Part shown: one piece after another, positions 27,101-38,987 of the stretch
Position numbering within the stretch: the first letter of the stretch is position 1
Layout: each line of letters starts with the position of its first letter
Program-made: the position numbers and the translations under genes
NCBI RefSeq assembly: GCF_002964765.1
Contig: NZ_PQCF01000008.1
Coordinates: 88,001 to 152,000, forward strand
Reading direction: 5' to 3'
Source: Pseudoalteromonas sp. T1lg88
GTDB taxonomy: Bacteria > Pseudomonadota > Gammaproteobacteria > Enterobacterales > Alteromonadaceae
DNA length: 64,000 nucleotides
The notes under the pieces: model-generated
Database searches by the model: none
The model's input: only the letters and a program-made list of their open reading frames with translations
What the model was told of the DNA's origin: nothing

Positions 27101-29183
27101 CAGACCACTCCGGGTGAGATTGTTGTAGCAAGGCAGCGGCACCGGCAACGTGCGGACTCGCCATTGAGGTACCCGACATGGTTTGCCAATCAGCGGTGCG
27201 TGGGTTGTTGGTGAATGGCTGATCATCCGAGCTCGGCGCATAGATATCTACACCCGGTGCTGCGATATCCACCAGCATGGTATCGATACCAAAATAAGAT
27301 GGGCCACGGCCTGAGAAGTAGGCTACGCGCTCTTTGTCTACCGGCACAATCTCACTCTGGGCACCGGTGACTGTACCCATATGACCTGAGCCTGAGTCCA
27401 GCCAATTGAGAAGCTCAGTACTATCGGCATTGGTAATATGAATTGCCGGTAATGGGTGCGGAAGCACTGGAATAGATGCGCTATCCTGGAAGCTAAAGCG
27501 GTTGTAAATGATGACACCTTCAGCACCACCCGCTGCAACGTTATTTGCTTTTTCGTACAGCGGACGCGAGCTACGACGACAGGTAACAATCACGTCTTGT
27601 GTGCTTTCATCGATATCTACCGTGGCCGGGTCATCCGCTAAATCAAATGTACCAGCAGGGAATGGGATATCACAATCCGCGATGTTGAATGAGTTTGTAC
27701 CCGGGTTCTCAAAGTTTTCCGCCTTAACAATAAGGCCTGTCACTTCTTCAAATGTTGAAGAGTAACCCTTGATAGCGGCCGGCGCAGCAGTGTCACCGCC
27801 GGACATGTTTGCCAACGACTTTGCACCGAAGTCAACAATTGAAGACGGTGAATGAGCAGCAACCGTAGTTACCCAAGGTGATGAGTGGTCGGCTGTGCTT
27901 AATTCAGGGCCTGAGTTACCCGCAGCTACGGCAACGAATACACCGGCATTGGCAGCATTGAAGAATGCTTGTTCAATTGGGTCTAGCCAAGGATCTTCTT
28001 CAAGACCACCCAGTGACGCATTCAGTACATCAACATTGTCGATGATCGATTGCTCAATAGCCGCCAGAATAGTGGTTGTAGGACAGCCCGCATAGGGGTC
28101 GCCCGAACCGCCTGGCCAACATACCTGGTAAGAGATGATATTAGCGTGTGGTGCCATACCAGATACTTCTTCAAAGACCAGATCCGTTGCCACACCCGTT
28201 GATTGCGCCGCAGCGTCCGCTAGCTTGAATGGTACATCATAAAGAATATTACCCGCTGCAGTACCCGCTACGTGTGAACCGTGGCTGTTATAGTCTTCAC
28301 CATAGGCCGGGCGCGACTCTGCAAACACAGGATCACTGTAGGTATTGGTGATTTCAGGGTAAGAATAAATACCAATTAGCTTGTTATTACACTTGTCTGA
28401 GAATGCAGCGCTCGCACAGTCACCCAAGAATGTTTCACCTAGTGGATTTTCGTGAACATAGCCATCACCACCCACTTCAGCAAAAGATGGGTGGTCTGAA
28501 TTGATACCAGTATCAATTACACCCACAACCATGCCTTCACCTTTATTAGAGCCGCCACCAAAAGCATTAGCCCATAGTTGCTTGGCACCTGTTTGTTCAA
28601 TGGTGTTAAAGGTTGAAAGTTCATACACTTTTGAGCGGGTAATGCGTTTTACACCCGGTACTTTAGCCAAACGCATCGCTTCGTCTTGCGTCATGCTGGT
28701 GGTGAAGGCATTAATTGCCACCGAGTAGGAGCGCTCAACATTCACGCTTAAGCCTTGCAAAGCGCTGGCTTGGGTAATGAAGTTTTGACGCTGAGAGCTC
28801 AGGTATTTGTTATAACTAGAAAGTTCCTGTGTATTTAGGTTCAGGGGCTGGCCTTGTTGAGTGCGAGCACTGGTTACGACTGATTTTGTTTCAGCCAGAC
28901 CTTTAATTTGACCATCGTACGCCGACAGTGGCGCATCCTCTAGCTCGACAATATATGTATGCTCACCATGCACACCCTCTTCCGCGCGGAAGATCTTTCC
29001 CTGTTTTTTTACAGTTTGAGCAACGTCGCCCGACCAATGCATTTCTTCAATCATAGGTTTTGGCGCGTAGTCTGATGATGGTGCAACCCATTGCTCGGCA
29101 GAAGCATTCACGGCACTGGCCGCTGAACTGCCGATATACAAGGCTGAAGCCACCATAAAGGAGACTTTTTTCAAGTTAAACAT
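24162..29183 (-). CDS. large secreted S8 (subtilisin-like) serine protease with GlyGly-CTERM-like tail
   Basis: A 1673-residue protease precursor. In order: signal peptide (1-28 or so); inhibitor-I9 propeptide (about 75-185); S8 catalytic domain with Asp224 ('GVIDTGINSDHPS'), His301 ('NSHGSHVAGT'), oxyanion Asn423 and Ser673 ('SGTSMASPHVAG'). A PA domain is inserted at about 535-600. Fn3-like and other beta-rich domains follow. Two copies of a 'GCTDP.A.N.D..A.TDDGSCTYP' repeat come next, and then 'SSGGS', a hydrophobic helix and 'RRARNG'. The tail fits GlyGly-CTERM, which is processed by rhombosortase at the inner membrane after type II secretion in other genera. No rhombosortase or T2SS gene is in the window. 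Probably an extracellular nutritional protease. Own terminator at 24111. Confidence 0.93.
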   Translation of the reverse strand: MFNLKKVSFMVASALYIGSSAASAVNASAEQWVAPSSDYAPKPMIEEMHWSGDVAQTVKKQGKIFRAEEGVHGEHTYIVELEDAPLSAYDGQIKGLAETKSVVTSARTQQGQPLNLNTQELSSYNKYLSSQRQNFITQASALQGLSVNVERSYSVAINAFTTSMTQDEAMRLAKVPGVKRITRSKVYELSTFNTIEQTGAKQLWANAFGGGSNKGEGMVVGVIDTGINSDHPSFAEVGGDGYVHENPLGETFLGDCASAAFSDKCNNKLIGIYSYPEITNTYSDPVFAESRPAYGEDYNSHGSHVAGTAAGNILYDVPFKLADAAAQSTGVATDLVFEEVSGMAPHANIISYQVCWPGGSGDPYAGCPTTTILAAIEQSIIDNVDVLNASLGGLEEDPWLDPIEQAFFNAANAGVFVAVAAGNSGPELSTADHSSPWVTTVAAHSPSSIVDFGAKSLANMSGGDTAAPAAIKGYSSTFEEVTGLIVKAENFENPGTNSFNIADCDIPFPAGTFDLADDPATVDIDESTQDVIVTCRRSSRPLYEKANNVAAGGAEGVIIYNRFSFQDSASIPVLPHPLPAIHITNADSTELLNWLDSGSGHMGTVTGAQSEIVPVDKERVAYFSGRGPSYFGIDTMLVDIAAPGVDIYAPSSDDQPFTNNPRTADWQTMSGTSMASPHVAGAAALLQQSHPEWSVSQVQSALMLTAGNDLTNARFLSNYKDDGIKSSLQDMGAGRMRVELADKAGLTLHQDIADMADANPSTGGHAEDLNTAYVVDNTCPTSCTFVREFTATEDASWTVHTEEWIGAFELTAEPAQFDIKAGETQQIVITATSKPHSSAASYIDLSGNQGQVTLVSNNSASPVLELPVWTFTGDRGLPDYVKVEAHRTSAAIEVGPFNTAEVTDFTARSYGMVKGDAKTLKFFSDPTAGDPFDLHEEEGEMVNINHVEWTQVPEGSKMYSASVVGAGITERMILFTGQDANGDGMASMDEVLCMSTNYNINNFCNIVEPNAGDYFTVFMSTAYVPYGEVDEGRDVTIATGVVGQDMGGLVVSAEQQISGYEQYNVNLAYNLPEMEIGDIYFGGFDLGSNPEDAGNLGYVPVLVTQIDDDVTFTADKHKASPGDVVNFTVDVIANNETQARNFALTTEFPEGIQIIADSIVSTASTPVTPEVTDNMLSLVGVQDTTKDVVRNYIITTNITDQSCSLLAGNSPYPDYLNLRDLGWRTLEGVEGNYRNEYKYSFKELMQTDMDVKFPFFNKYHFDSIKLNPAGLVTFGDTGRTTPFHVEFPRAASMPPPPPYIIAPFWVGDNTIPERIDASSRVEGDPNAGITPTFTYSREWLVLEWDNVERTYTDGQSVDFEMFMRMGINYEPGEYELMFAYDNVNLVDNQGSIGFKAADGRILVNGDIPMDVNIGDGFAYDNINDLVHDGLVVCMDYTGPEISKFSVSFDAYVSEKAANQVHTLYVNNGLEGSDTERLSVDLEVMGNITLVDLKDLSVAENESVSFDVIYADKNGVSNEILVTGDNVAAQVSGHDSGSAVTLTPTANFHGETEITVTVKDSVNGTDMASQTFMLMVVSDGEELGCTDPTATNFDVLANTDDGSCTYPEPVEVLGCTDPAATNYDASADTDDGSCTYPVQVTPEEPVKAKSSGGSMAWMLLLFMPLALLRRARNG
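24278..24457 (-). repeat. 90-bp tandem duplication encoding two Cys-rich DDGSC repeats
   Basis: Two units with a 90-base period near the 3' end of the protease gene encode 'GCTDPTATNF...DDGSCTYP' and 'GCTDPAATNY...DDGSCTYP'. This repeat, with two cysteines and several Asp, recurs as a spacer or calcium-binding-like module at the C terminus of many secreted marine proteins. The units differ at several bases, so the duplication is not recent. Confidence 0.8.
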
Positions 29184-29334
29184 ACTTAACCTTCGGTGTT
29201 GTTTATTTTTTGTAATGAAGTTGTAATAACTTCCCCACGCCGATGGTTATGTTTTATTCATATACCTGCAATTTACTGGTAATAAAAAAGACACTTTGAT
29301 GCACTTTGTGACATTTGTTGCTGGGTGAGATATG

Positions 29335-29360
29335 AAAAAGCCGCTAACAAAAGCGGCTCT
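29335..29360. terminator. Rho-independent terminator of glmU
   Basis: AGCCGCT (29339-29345) pairs with AGCGGCT (29352-29358) around AACAAA. There are A-rich and T-rich flanks on both sides, just after the glmU stop. Confidence 0.85.
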
Positions 29361-29382
29361 TTTTTATATGATGGAAGGGCTT

Positions 29383-30744
29383 TTAGCTCTTCTTAACCGG
29401 GCGTTGCCAGCCATCCAGGTTGCGCTGTTTTGCGCGAGCTACGGCCAACTGGTTATCACCCACCTTAGCGGTTACTACCGAGCCAGCACCCACGGTGGCG
29501 GTGTTGCCGATCTCAACCGGGGCCACTAGCGATGAGTTAGAACCGATAAAGGCGTTGTCGCCGATAATGGTTTGCGACTTGTTCACGCCATCATAGTTAC
29601 AGGTAATGGTACCGGCGCCGATATTTACCTTCTCGCCGATTTGCGCATCGCCAAGGTAGGTCAAATGGTTTGCCTTTGAACCCTTGCCAAGTCGTGATTT
29701 CTTCATCTCCACAAAGTTACCTATGTGCGAGTCTTCCTCCATCACCGCACCCGGGCGCAGGCGTGCAAATGGGCCCAGGGTACATTTGGCGGCCACTGTG
29801 GCATCTTCAATCAGGGTATTGGCCTTGATCACCACACCATCACCAATTTTACAGTTTTTCAGCACACAGTTAGGGCCAATGATCACATCGTCGCCCAGCT
29901 CTACGTTGCCTTCGAAAATAACGTTTACGTCAATTTGTACGTCCTGGCCCGTGGTGACTGTGCCGCGCACATCGATACGGGCAGGATCGGCCAGGCTGGC
30001 GCCGTTAATCATCAGCTCTTCGGCTTGCCATGCTTGATACGCACGTTCTAACTGAGCGAGCTGTACGCGATTATTAGCACCTTCCACTTCCATGGCATGC
30101 TCCGGCTGGCTTGAACTGATCTCTACGCCCTCAGCGTGCGCCATGGCGACGATATCCGTAAGATAGTACTCGCCTTGGGCATTGTTATTGGAAAGATTGC
30201 CTAACCACTTTTTCAACAGACCGCCGTTACAGGCCATAATACCTGTATTGATTTCTGTGATGGCCAGTTGTTCAGGGGTCGCGTCTTTTTGCTCAACGAT
30301 ACCAACCAGTTTGCCATTTTCACGCAGCATGCGACCATAGCCGGTCGGGTTTTCAAGATCTACGGTTAATACGGCCAAACCACGTTCAGGTGTGGCTGCC
30401 AAGAGTTTTTCCAAGGTCGATTTCTTCGTAAGCGGCACATCACCATAAAGAATAAGCACGGTATCATTGTCCGCAATGTGCTCTTTGGCCACCGCGACTG
30501 CGTGGCCTGTACCAAGCTGCTCGGCCTGAAGAACCCAGTTCAACTCATTACCGGTCAATTGCTGTTGCAGCATCTCGCCGCCATGGCCATAAACCAGATT
30601 CGTGGCTTTAGCGCCAAGGGCTTTGGCATTATCGATAACGTGCTGCACCATAGGCTTACCGGCGATTGGGTGCAATACCTTGGGAAGCTTCGAGCGCATG
30701 CGAGTTCCCTTACCCGCGGCCAAAATAACTGTGGTCAAATTCAT
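29383..30744 (-). CDS. glmU: bifunctional UDP-GlcNAc pyrophosphorylase / GlcN-1-P acetyltransferase
   Basis: GlmU makes UDP-N-acetylglucosamine from glucosamine-1-phosphate, acetyl-CoA and UTP. The 453 residues contain the nucleotidyltransferase loop '[24 protein letters not shown]' region at the N terminus, then 'YGDVPL', and a left-handed beta-helix with hexapeptide repeats ('[14 protein letters not shown]', '[14 protein letters not shown]'). The start is set at 30744, where AAAGGA lies 8 bases upstream; the frame opens 7 codons earlier. It follows the atp operon, as in E. coli, but is not adjacent to glmS here. Confidence 0.97.
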   Translation of the reverse strand: MNLTTVILAAGKGTRMRSKLPKVLHPIAGKPMVQHVIDNAKALGAKATNLVYGHGGEMLQQQLTGNELNWVLQAEQLGTGHAVAVAKEHIADNDTVLILYGDVPLTKKSTLEKLLAATPERGLAVLTVDLENPTGYGRMLRENGKLVGIVEQKDATPEQLAITEINTGIMACNGGLLKKWLGNLSNNNAQGEYYLTDIVAMAHAEGVEISSSQPEHAMEVEGANNRVQLAQLERAYQAWQAEELMINGASLADPARIDVRGTVTTGQDVQIDVNVIFEGNVELGDDVIIGPNCVLKNCKIGDGVVIKANTLIEDATVAAKCTLGPFARLRPGAVMEEDSHIGNFVEMKKSRLGKGSKANHLTYLGDAQIGEKVNIGAGTITCNYDGVNKSQTIIGDNAFIGSNSSLVAPVEIGNTATVGAGSVVTAKVGDNQLAVARAKQRNLDGWQRPVKKS

Positions 30745-30924
30745 TCTAATATCCTTTTTTCGCATCCACTGTCACATGATTCAGTGTGGCGCTTTAAATC
30801 AGCACGTCCTGTGTCTGGATAGAGCAAAGCTCATACAAGCCTTCACCAACGCCAAAACTGTACCATTGTGTACAAATTGGCAATATTGTAACTGCTTCAC
30901 TATGAACATTGAACGAACAGGCAT

Positions 30925-30955
30925 AAAAAAACCCACGCTGTTAGCGTGGGTTTTT
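30925..30955. terminator. Rho-independent terminator of the atp operon
   Basis: ACCCACGCT and AGCGTGGGT, extended by A and T tracts, form a stem of at least 12 bp around a 3-base loop. It lies 24 bases past the atpC stop on the minus strand. Confidence 0.9.
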
Positions 30956-30978
30956 GCAAACCTTTTCGGTCGATAGCA

Positions 30979-31401
30979 TTAGCTATTGCGCAATTGGCGG
31001 ATAACACGAAGTTGCGCAAGCGCTTCTTCTAGTTGCACTGCCGCTTTTTGGTAATCCAATTCGCCGCTTTGTGCTTTATCCATTTGCTCTTGCGCTTCGC
31101 GTTGAGCTTGCTCAGCTGCTTGCTCGTCCAGCTCTTCAGCTCGAACGGCAATATCAGCCAGCACGGTTACGCTATGAGGTTGAACCTCAAGTGTACCGCC
31201 AGCAACATAGATGATTTCTTCACCACCTAGTTGCTTAACCAAACGCACCATACCAGGTTTCAGGGCAGTTAGTAGCGGCGCGTGACCTGGGTAAATACCC
31301 AATTCACCTTCACTACCTGTCACTTGAAGTGTCTCTACACGACCGGAAAACAAGTTTCCTTCTGCGCTAACTACATCAAGATGTACGGTCATAGCTGCCA
31401 T
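30979..31401 (-). CDS. atpC: ATP synthase F1 epsilon subunit
   Basis: The 140 residues have an N-terminal beta-sandwich ('[40 protein letters not shown]' region, about 5-45) and a C-terminal two-helix hairpin, as in bacterial epsilon, which links the central stalk and can inhibit ATP hydrolysis. AGGAGGGG lies 5 bases before the ATG. It is the last gene of atpIBEFHAGDC. Confidence 0.96.
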   Translation of the reverse strand: MAAMTVHLDVVSAEGNLFSGRVETLQVTGSEGELGIYPGHAPLLTALKPGMVRLVKQLGGEEIIYVAGGTLEVQPHSVTVLADIAVRAEELDEQAAEQAQREAQEQMDKAQSGELDYQKAAVQLEEALAQLRVIRQLRNS

Positions 31402-31414
31402 ACTCCCCTCCTAA

Positions 31415-32833
<1,419 letters not shown>

Positions 32834-33694
32834 TTAAACTGCTGCTGATCCGCCAACAATCTCACTGATTTCTTGTGTGATTGCGGCCTGACGAGCCTTG
32901 TTATAAACAAGCTGTAACTCATCCATCAGGTCGCCTGCGTTATCTGTTGCGGCTTTCATCGCAACCATACGGGCGGCCTGCTCAGAGGCAGCATTTTCAA
33001 CCACACCTTGATATACCTGAGATTCTACAAAGCGAACCATTAGTGTTTCCAAAAGTGCTTTTGGATCTGGCTCGTAGATGTAGTCCCAGCGGTGTGCTAG
33101 TTCTTCGCTTTCTGTTTTCGGCAAAGGCAACAATTGATCGATTGTTGGTTCTTGCTTCATGGTGTTTACAAACTTGTTGTAAACAACAAACAAGCGGTCT
33201 AATTTGCCTTCGTTGTATGCATCAAGCATAACCTTTACAGGACCAATTACGTCCTGCACTGAAGGCGCATCGCCTAGACCTGATTTTTTGGCGAGCAATG
33301 AGCCACCAAAACGCTGGAAGAAACCGGCAGCCTTGCTACCTAGTACGGCGAAATCCGCAGATACGCCCTTTTCTTTCCACGCTTTGACTTCTAAAGCTAC
33401 TTTCTTGAACTCGTTAGAGTTCAAGCCACCACATAAACCACGGTCGGTAGAGATGACGATATAACCAACGCGCTTGACCTCACGCTCTTCCAAATAGGCA
33501 TGGCGATATTCGAGGCTAGCATTAGCAACATGACCGATCACTTTGCGTAAGTTTTCAGCGTATGGACGGCTTGAAGCCACACGGTCTTGCGCCTTCTTCA
33601 TTTTAGAAGCGGCAACCATTTCCATAGCGCTAGTGATCTTCTGAGTATTCTTGATACTCCCGATCTTGCTTTTTATCTCTTTTCCGCTGGCCAT
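32834..33694 (-). CDS. atpG: ATP synthase F1 gamma subunit
   Basis: The central-stalk subunit, 286 residues. The N-terminal helix '[29 protein letters not shown]' region and the C-terminal '[40 protein letters not shown]' region are highly conserved coiled-coil helices of the rotor; '[11 protein letters not shown]' lies in the Rossmann-like middle. GGAGAAAGAGTC precedes the ATG. It lies between atpA and atpD. Confidence 0.97.
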   Translation of the reverse strand: MASGKEIKSKIGSIKNTQKITSAMEMVAASKMKKAQDRVASSRPYAENLRKVIGHVANASLEYRHAYLEEREVKRVGYIVISTDRGLCGGLNSNEFKKVALEVKAWKEKGVSADFAVLGSKAAGFFQRFGGSLLAKKSGLGDAPSVQDVIGPVKVMLDAYNEGKLDRLFVVYNKFVNTMKQEPTIDQLLPLPKTESEELAHRWDYIYEPDPKALLETLMVRFVESQVYQGVVENAASEQAARMVAMKAATDNAGDLMDELQLVYNKARQAAITQEISEIVGGSAAV

Positions 33695-33751
33695 GACTCT
33701 TTCTCCGAATCTGGGTGAGTTTTAAAATTAAAACTCACCGTTCATAACTAA

Positions 33752-35293
33752 TTACCAAGTTTGCGTAGACTTGAACTTCTCTAGAAGTTCTTTCAGCTGC
33801 GCTTCGATCTCGGCGTTGTAGTTACCAGTTTCATTGATTTCAGCCATTAGCTCTGCGTATGTGCTGTTTGCATATGAGATAAGAGCTGCTTCGAAATCCA
33901 TGATTTTCGCGATTTCGATGTCTTTCAGATAGCCCTTTTCAGCAGCAAATAGCGACAGAGACATTTCCGCAACAGACATAGGTGCGTACTGTTTCTGCTT
34001 CATTAGCTCTGTTACGCGCTCACCGTGCTCAAGCTGGGCACGAGTTGCATCGTCAAGGTCAGAAGCGAACTGAGAGAACGCCGCTAGTTCACGGTACTGA
34101 GCTAGCGCTAGACGGATACCACCACCTAGTTTCTTAACGATTTTAGTTTGCGCTGCACCACCTACACGAGATACCGAGATACCAGCGTTAACGGCCGGAC
34201 GGATACCTGCGTTGAACAAGTCAGTTTCTAGGAAGATCTGACCGTCGGTGATTGAGATAACGTTTGTAGGTACGAACGCAGAAACGTCACCACCTTGAGT
34301 TTCAATGATAGGCAGAGCCGTCAGTGAACCTGTTTTACCTTTCACTTCACCATTGGTGAACTTCTCAACGTAATCAGCGTTTACACGTGATGCACGCTCT
34401 AGAAGACGTGAGTGAAGATAGAATACGTCACCTGGGTAAGCTTCACGGCCTGGTGGACGCTTAAGTAGTAGTGAGATCTGACGGTAAGCAACAGCTTGCT
34501 TAGAAAGATCATCATATACGATTAGTGCGTCTTCACCGCGGTCGCGGAAGTATTCACCCATAGTACAACCAGCGAATGGCGCTAGGAATTGTAGCGCTGC
34601 TGATTCAGAAGCAGATGCAACAACAACAATAGTGTTCTCAAGTGCACCGTGCTCTTCAAGTTTACGTACTACGTTAGCGATAGTAGATGCTTTTTGACCA
34701 ACCGCTACGTACACACACTTAACGCCTGTGCCTTTTTGGTTGATGATAGCATCGATAGCTAGTGCAGTTTTACCAGTCTGACGGTCGCCGATTACAAGCT
34801 CACGCTGACCACGACCAACTGGAATCATCGCATCGATAGACTTATAACCAGTTTGTACTGGCTCATCTACTGATTGACGCTCGATTACGCCTGGTGCGAT
34901 TTTTTCAACTGGTTCGAAACCGTCGTTATCTAGAGCACCTTTACCATCGATAGGAGCACCTAGTGTGTTAACAACACGACCAAGTAGACCACGACCAACA
35001 GGTACTTCAAGGATACGACCAGTAGATTGTACTTTTACGCCTTCTTTAAGGTCTGCGTATGGACCCATTACTACTGCACCTACTGAGTCGCGCTCAAGGT
35101 TTAGTGCGATAGCATAACGGTTGCCTGGAAGCTCAATCATCTCACCTTGCATACAGTCAGCTAGACCGTGGATGCGGATGATACCGTCAGTAACAGATAC
35201 GATAGTACCTTCGTTACGAGCTTCACTTACAACTTCGAACTGCTCAATACGTTTTTTGATCAGATCAGAAATTTCAGTGGAATTAAGTTGCAT
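33752..35293 (-). CDS. atpA: ATP synthase F1 alpha subunit
   Basis: The non-catalytic nucleotide-binding subunit, 513 residues, the same length as E. coli AtpA. The P-loop 'GDRQTGKTA' lies at about 170. The conserved arginine finger is in '[10 protein letters not shown]', and the usual start '[16 protein letters not shown]' is present. It follows atpH by 14 bases. Confidence 0.98.
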   Translation of the reverse strand: MQLNSTEISDLIKKRIEQFEVVSEARNEGTIVSVTDGIIRIHGLADCMQGEMIELPGNRYAIALNLERDSVGAVVMGPYADLKEGVKVQSTGRILEVPVGRGLLGRVVNTLGAPIDGKGALDNDGFEPVEKIAPGVIERQSVDEPVQTGYKSIDAMIPVGRGQRELVIGDRQTGKTALAIDAIINQKGTGVKCVYVAVGQKASTIANVVRKLEEHGALENTIVVVASASESAALQFLAPFAGCTMGEYFRDRGEDALIVYDDLSKQAVAYRQISLLLKRPPGREAYPGDVFYLHSRLLERASRVNADYVEKFTNGEVKGKTGSLTALPIIETQGGDVSAFVPTNVISITDGQIFLETDLFNAGIRPAVNAGISVSRVGGAAQTKIVKKLGGGIRLALAQYRELAAFSQFASDLDDATRAQLEHGERVTELMKQKQYAPMSVAEMSLSLFAAEKGYLKDIEIAKIMDFEAALISYANSTYAELMAEINETGNYNAEIEAQLKELLEKFKSTQTW

Positions 35294-35307
35294 GCTCTTC
35301 TTCCCAA

Positions 35308-35841
35308 TTACGATTGTAGTGTAGTGGCCAAACGGCTAAGTTTGCCGCTGATACTGCCATCGATTACGGTGTCGCCGGCTCTAATTACCAGACCACCAAC
35401 AACCGAGTTATCAACACTACAATTCAGCTTAACTTTGCGTGCGAAACGTTTTTCAAGTGCCGCGACTAGTTTCTCTTGCTGCGCTGCAGCAAGGTCGGTT
35501 GCAGAAACGACGTCAACGTCGATTTCTTTGTCATAATCCGCTTTAAATTCAGCGAATAATTGTGCAACCGCCGGTAGGGCGACTAAACGTCCATTTTCGG
35601 CCATTACCTTTACCAGGTTCTGGCCATATTCGTTGAGTTGCTCTGCACAAATCTGAATGATAGTTTCAGCTTGTTTATCAGCAGAGGCGCTGCTCGACAG
35701 GAAACGAGCTACTTGTTCATTCTTGGCTACTTCACCAACGAAAAACAACATCTCGTTCCAGGCATCAACCGCGCCTTTATCAACGGCAAATTCAAAAGCC
35801 GCTTTAGCGTATGGGCGAGCGATAGTAGTCAGTTCAGACAT
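35308..35841 (-). CDS. atpH: ATP synthase F1 delta subunit
   Basis: The peripheral-stalk connector, 177 residues: N-terminal helical bundle from '[19 protein letters not shown]', and a C-terminal '[23 protein letters not shown]' typical of delta. I choose the second ATG (35841) because AGGAGG is 8 bases upstream of it and only 2 from the ATG at 35847. Confidence 0.96.
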   Translation of the reverse strand: MSELTTIARPYAKAAFEFAVDKGAVDAWNEMLFFVGEVAKNEQVARFLSSSASADKQAETIIQICAEQLNEYGQNLVKVMAENGRLVALPAVAQLFAEFKADYDKEIDVDVVSATDLAAAQQEKLVAALEKRFARKVKLNCSVDNSVVGGLVIRAGDTVIDGSISGKLSRLATTLQS

Positions 35842-35856
35842 GCTCATACCCTCCTA

Positions 35857-36327
35857 TTAAAGCTCGGCAACAAGTTTTTCAACTATGTCGCTATGTGCGG
35901 CTTCATTGATTTCGCGCTCTAAGATCTTCTCGGCACCGATAACCGCTAGAGAAGCAACCTGCTTACGCAGTTCTTCTTTGGCACGGTTACGCTCGGCTTC
36001 GATTTCTGAATGACCTTGAGCAATGATTTTTTCACGCTCTTCGTGACCACGAGATGTCTCTTCGTCAACGATTTGCGTCGCACGCTTTTTAGCTTGCTCG
36101 ATAATTTCAGCAGCTTCTGCTTTAGCTTCTTTAAGTTGCTCGGTTGCTTTTTTACGAGCAAGTTCAAGATCTTTTTCAGCTTTATCAGAGGCAGCTAAAC
36201 CATCTTCGATTTTCTTTTGGCGAGCCTCGATTGCACCGTTTAGTGGTGGCCACACGAACTTCATGCAGAACCATACAAAAACGATGAAAGCGATTAATTC
36301 ACCAATTAGAGTGGCGTTTAAGTTCAC
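35857..36327 (-). CDS. atpF: ATP synthase F0 b subunit
   Basis: 156 residues with one N-terminal membrane helix ('[23 protein letters not shown]' region) and a long charged coiled coil, which forms the dimeric peripheral stalk. The start codon is GTG at 36327 with AGGAGG upstream. It lies between atpE and atpH. Confidence 0.97.
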   Translation of the reverse strand: MNLNATLIGELIAFIVFVWFCMKFVWPPLNGAIEARQKKIEDGLAASDKAEKDLELARKKATEQLKEAKAEAAEIIEQAKKRATQIVDEETSRGHEEREKIIAQGHSEIEAERNRAKEELRKQVASLAVIGAEKILEREINEAAHSDIVEKLVAEL

Positions 36328-36367
36328 GACCGCTCCTCCTTACATTTTGTTCGCAAAATAGTAGAAA

Positions 36368-36643
<276 letters not shown>

Positions 36644-36670
36644 TTAAAGTTAAAGTTAAAGTTAAAAAAA
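36644..36670 (-). promoter_or_regulatory. U-rich tandem repeat upstream of atpE, possible translational enhancer
   Basis: In the atpB-atpE spacer the plus strand carries three TTAAAG units and a fourth TTAAA (36644-36666), then an A run. The mRNA therefore reads U-rich with repeated UUUAAC, ending about 20 bases before the atpE Shine-Dalgarno. E. coli atpE is known to have a U-rich translational enhancer in the same place, which helps make the high c-subunit number. Role inferred. Confidence 0.5.
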
Positions 36671-36688
36671 TCTTTTTTGAGCCGGTTC

Positions 36689-37522
<834 letters not shown>

Positions 37523-37534
37523 TTATCCCAAAAG

Positions 37535-37915
37535 TTAATGATTAAAAAAAATCGGCGCTAACCACTGTGTAAACGTCACCAATATAAAGCAGGAAAAAAA
37601 TGGCAACGCCATTACCGGATAAAGCTTAAATATCAGTGCGAACAAGAAAATCGTTAGCAAAAATTTTAATCCGTTGCCTCTTTTAAATGAGGCATACACT
37701 TGTTTTGCCTTGCTCGCGCCCACATAACGAAACGCATAGATGGCAAATAAAAAGTTAGGAAGTACCGCCACCAGTCCACCAGCCAATGCTGAAACCGCGG
37801 CATCTACTTCCCAACCTACTAAAACTATTACTGCAGCTATGATTGCTACGACACCCTGAAGAAGAACGCCTTTTAATGCGGCTCGGCGATATGGGCCAGA
37901 TAACCTTTGCGTCAC
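37535..37915 (-). CDS. atpI: ATP synthase accessory protein AtpI
   Basis: A 126-residue protein with four membrane helices ('AIIAAVIVLVGW', 'LAGGLVAVLPNFLFAIYAFRYV', 'LKFLLTIFLFALIF' and a last helix). This matches AtpI, the first gene of most proteobacterial atp operons, which helps c-ring assembly or ion supply. It starts at a GTG; the ribosome site is weak. Confidence 0.9.
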   Translation of the reverse strand: MTQRLSGPYRRAALKGVLLQGVVAIIAAVIVLVGWEVDAAVSALAGGLVAVLPNFLFAIYAFRYVGASKAKQVYASFKRGNGLKFLLTIFLFALIFKLYPVMALPFFSCFILVTFTQWLAPIFFNH

Positions 37916-38026
37916 TTTCCATTAACCTTAATTACGTTAAGTTTCATTAGGGTGCTAAAACTGGCGAAATTATACTGATTTCTGGCCAATTTGCAACTTG
38001 AGCAAGATGAAATTGTGTCAATTTCA

Positions 38027-38044
38027 CCCCCGTGATCACGGGGG
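38027..38044. terminator. 18-bp perfect GC-rich palindrome after parB
   Basis: CCCCCGTGATCACGGGGG is a perfect palindrome 14 bases after the parB stop. On the minus strand it is followed by TGAAATT, not a T run, so it may end or slow transcription from parB towards atpI, or serve as a protein-binding dyad. It carries a central GATC. Confidence 0.5.
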
Positions 38045-38058
38045 CGAGAAGGGGATTA

Positions 38059-38967
38059 TTAAACCTGATTTCGCTGCGGGTCGATACGCTCTAAAATGCC
38101 TTCAAGCTCGTCTAAATTAGTGTAAGAAATCACCAACTTACCCTTACCTTTCTGGTTGTAGTTAATTTCAACCTTGGCACCGAGATTATCTTGGAGTTTT
38201 TGCTCTAACTGTTTGACGTCTGGGTCTTTTTCTTTTTTAACCGGCTTTTCTGTGGGTTCCAGCAGAGAACGCACCAGTTTTTCCGTTTCGCGCACGGTTA
38301 AAGCCTTGGCTACGGCGCTGCGGGCGGCCTCAGATTGCGCTTCACCACTGAGCGCCAACAGGCAACGGGCATGACCCATTTCGATATCGCCATGCTCTAA
38401 CATGATTTTTACATCATCGTTGAGGTTGTTCAGACGCAGCAGGTTGGTCACCGTGGTACGGGATTTACCCACCGCATCGGCAACCTGTTGATGCGTCAGT
38501 GAAAACTCTTCAATTAAACGCTCCAAAGCAATGGCTTCTTCCATGGCATTGAGGTCTTCACGTTGAATGTTTTCAATCAGGGCAATGGCTACAGCGGCTT
38601 CGTCGGCAACATCCTTGATTAAACAAGGGACCATGTCGAGCTTAGCCAGTTGTGCAGCACGCCAGCGACGCTCACCGGCAATGATTTCGTACTGCTGTTC
38701 GCCTAGTTGGCGCACCACGATTGGTTGAATAATACCTTGGGCACGAATCGAGCTGGCCAGCTCTTCAAGAGCGTCTTCGGCCATATCCTTGCGCGGCTGA
38801 TACTTGCCGGGACGTAAAAACTCGATCGCCAGCTTTTGCAATTCGCCTTTAACGGCTTGCTCGCTCGGCCCCTCGTTGGCGCTTTGCTCTGAGCCAGGTG
38901 CAACGGGTTTTGACGACGTGAGCAGGGCGTCCAGGCCCCTTCCTAATCCACGTTTTTTAGCAGACAT
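38059..38967 (-). CDS. parB: chromosome-partitioning protein ParB
   Basis: The centromere-binding CTPase of chromosome segregation, 302 residues: N-terminal 'KKRGLGRGLDALL', the ParB/Srx domain with 'RPGKYQPRKDM', the GERRWRAA motif and 'ENIQREDLNAMEEA', the helix-turn-helix 'THQQVADAVGKSRTTVTNLLRL', and a C-terminal dimerisation domain. It lies 20 bases after parA. Candidate parS sites are in recF, about 15.5 kb away. Confidence 0.97.
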   Translation of the reverse strand: MSAKKRGLGRGLDALLTSSKPVAPGSEQSANEGPSEQAVKGELQKLAIEFLRPGKYQPRKDMAEDALEELASSIRAQGIIQPIVVRQLGEQQYEIIAGERRWRAAQLAKLDMVPCLIKDVADEAAVAIALIENIQREDLNAMEEAIALERLIEEFSLTHQQVADAVGKSRTTVTNLLRLNNLNDDVKIMLEHGDIEMGHARCLLALSGEAQSEAARSAVAKALTVRETEKLVRSLLEPTEKPVKKEKDPDVKQLEQKLQDNLGAKVEINYNQKGKGKLVISYTNLDELEGILERIDPQRNQV

Positions 38968-38987
38968 TGATTCGCTTACCTCTAGAT

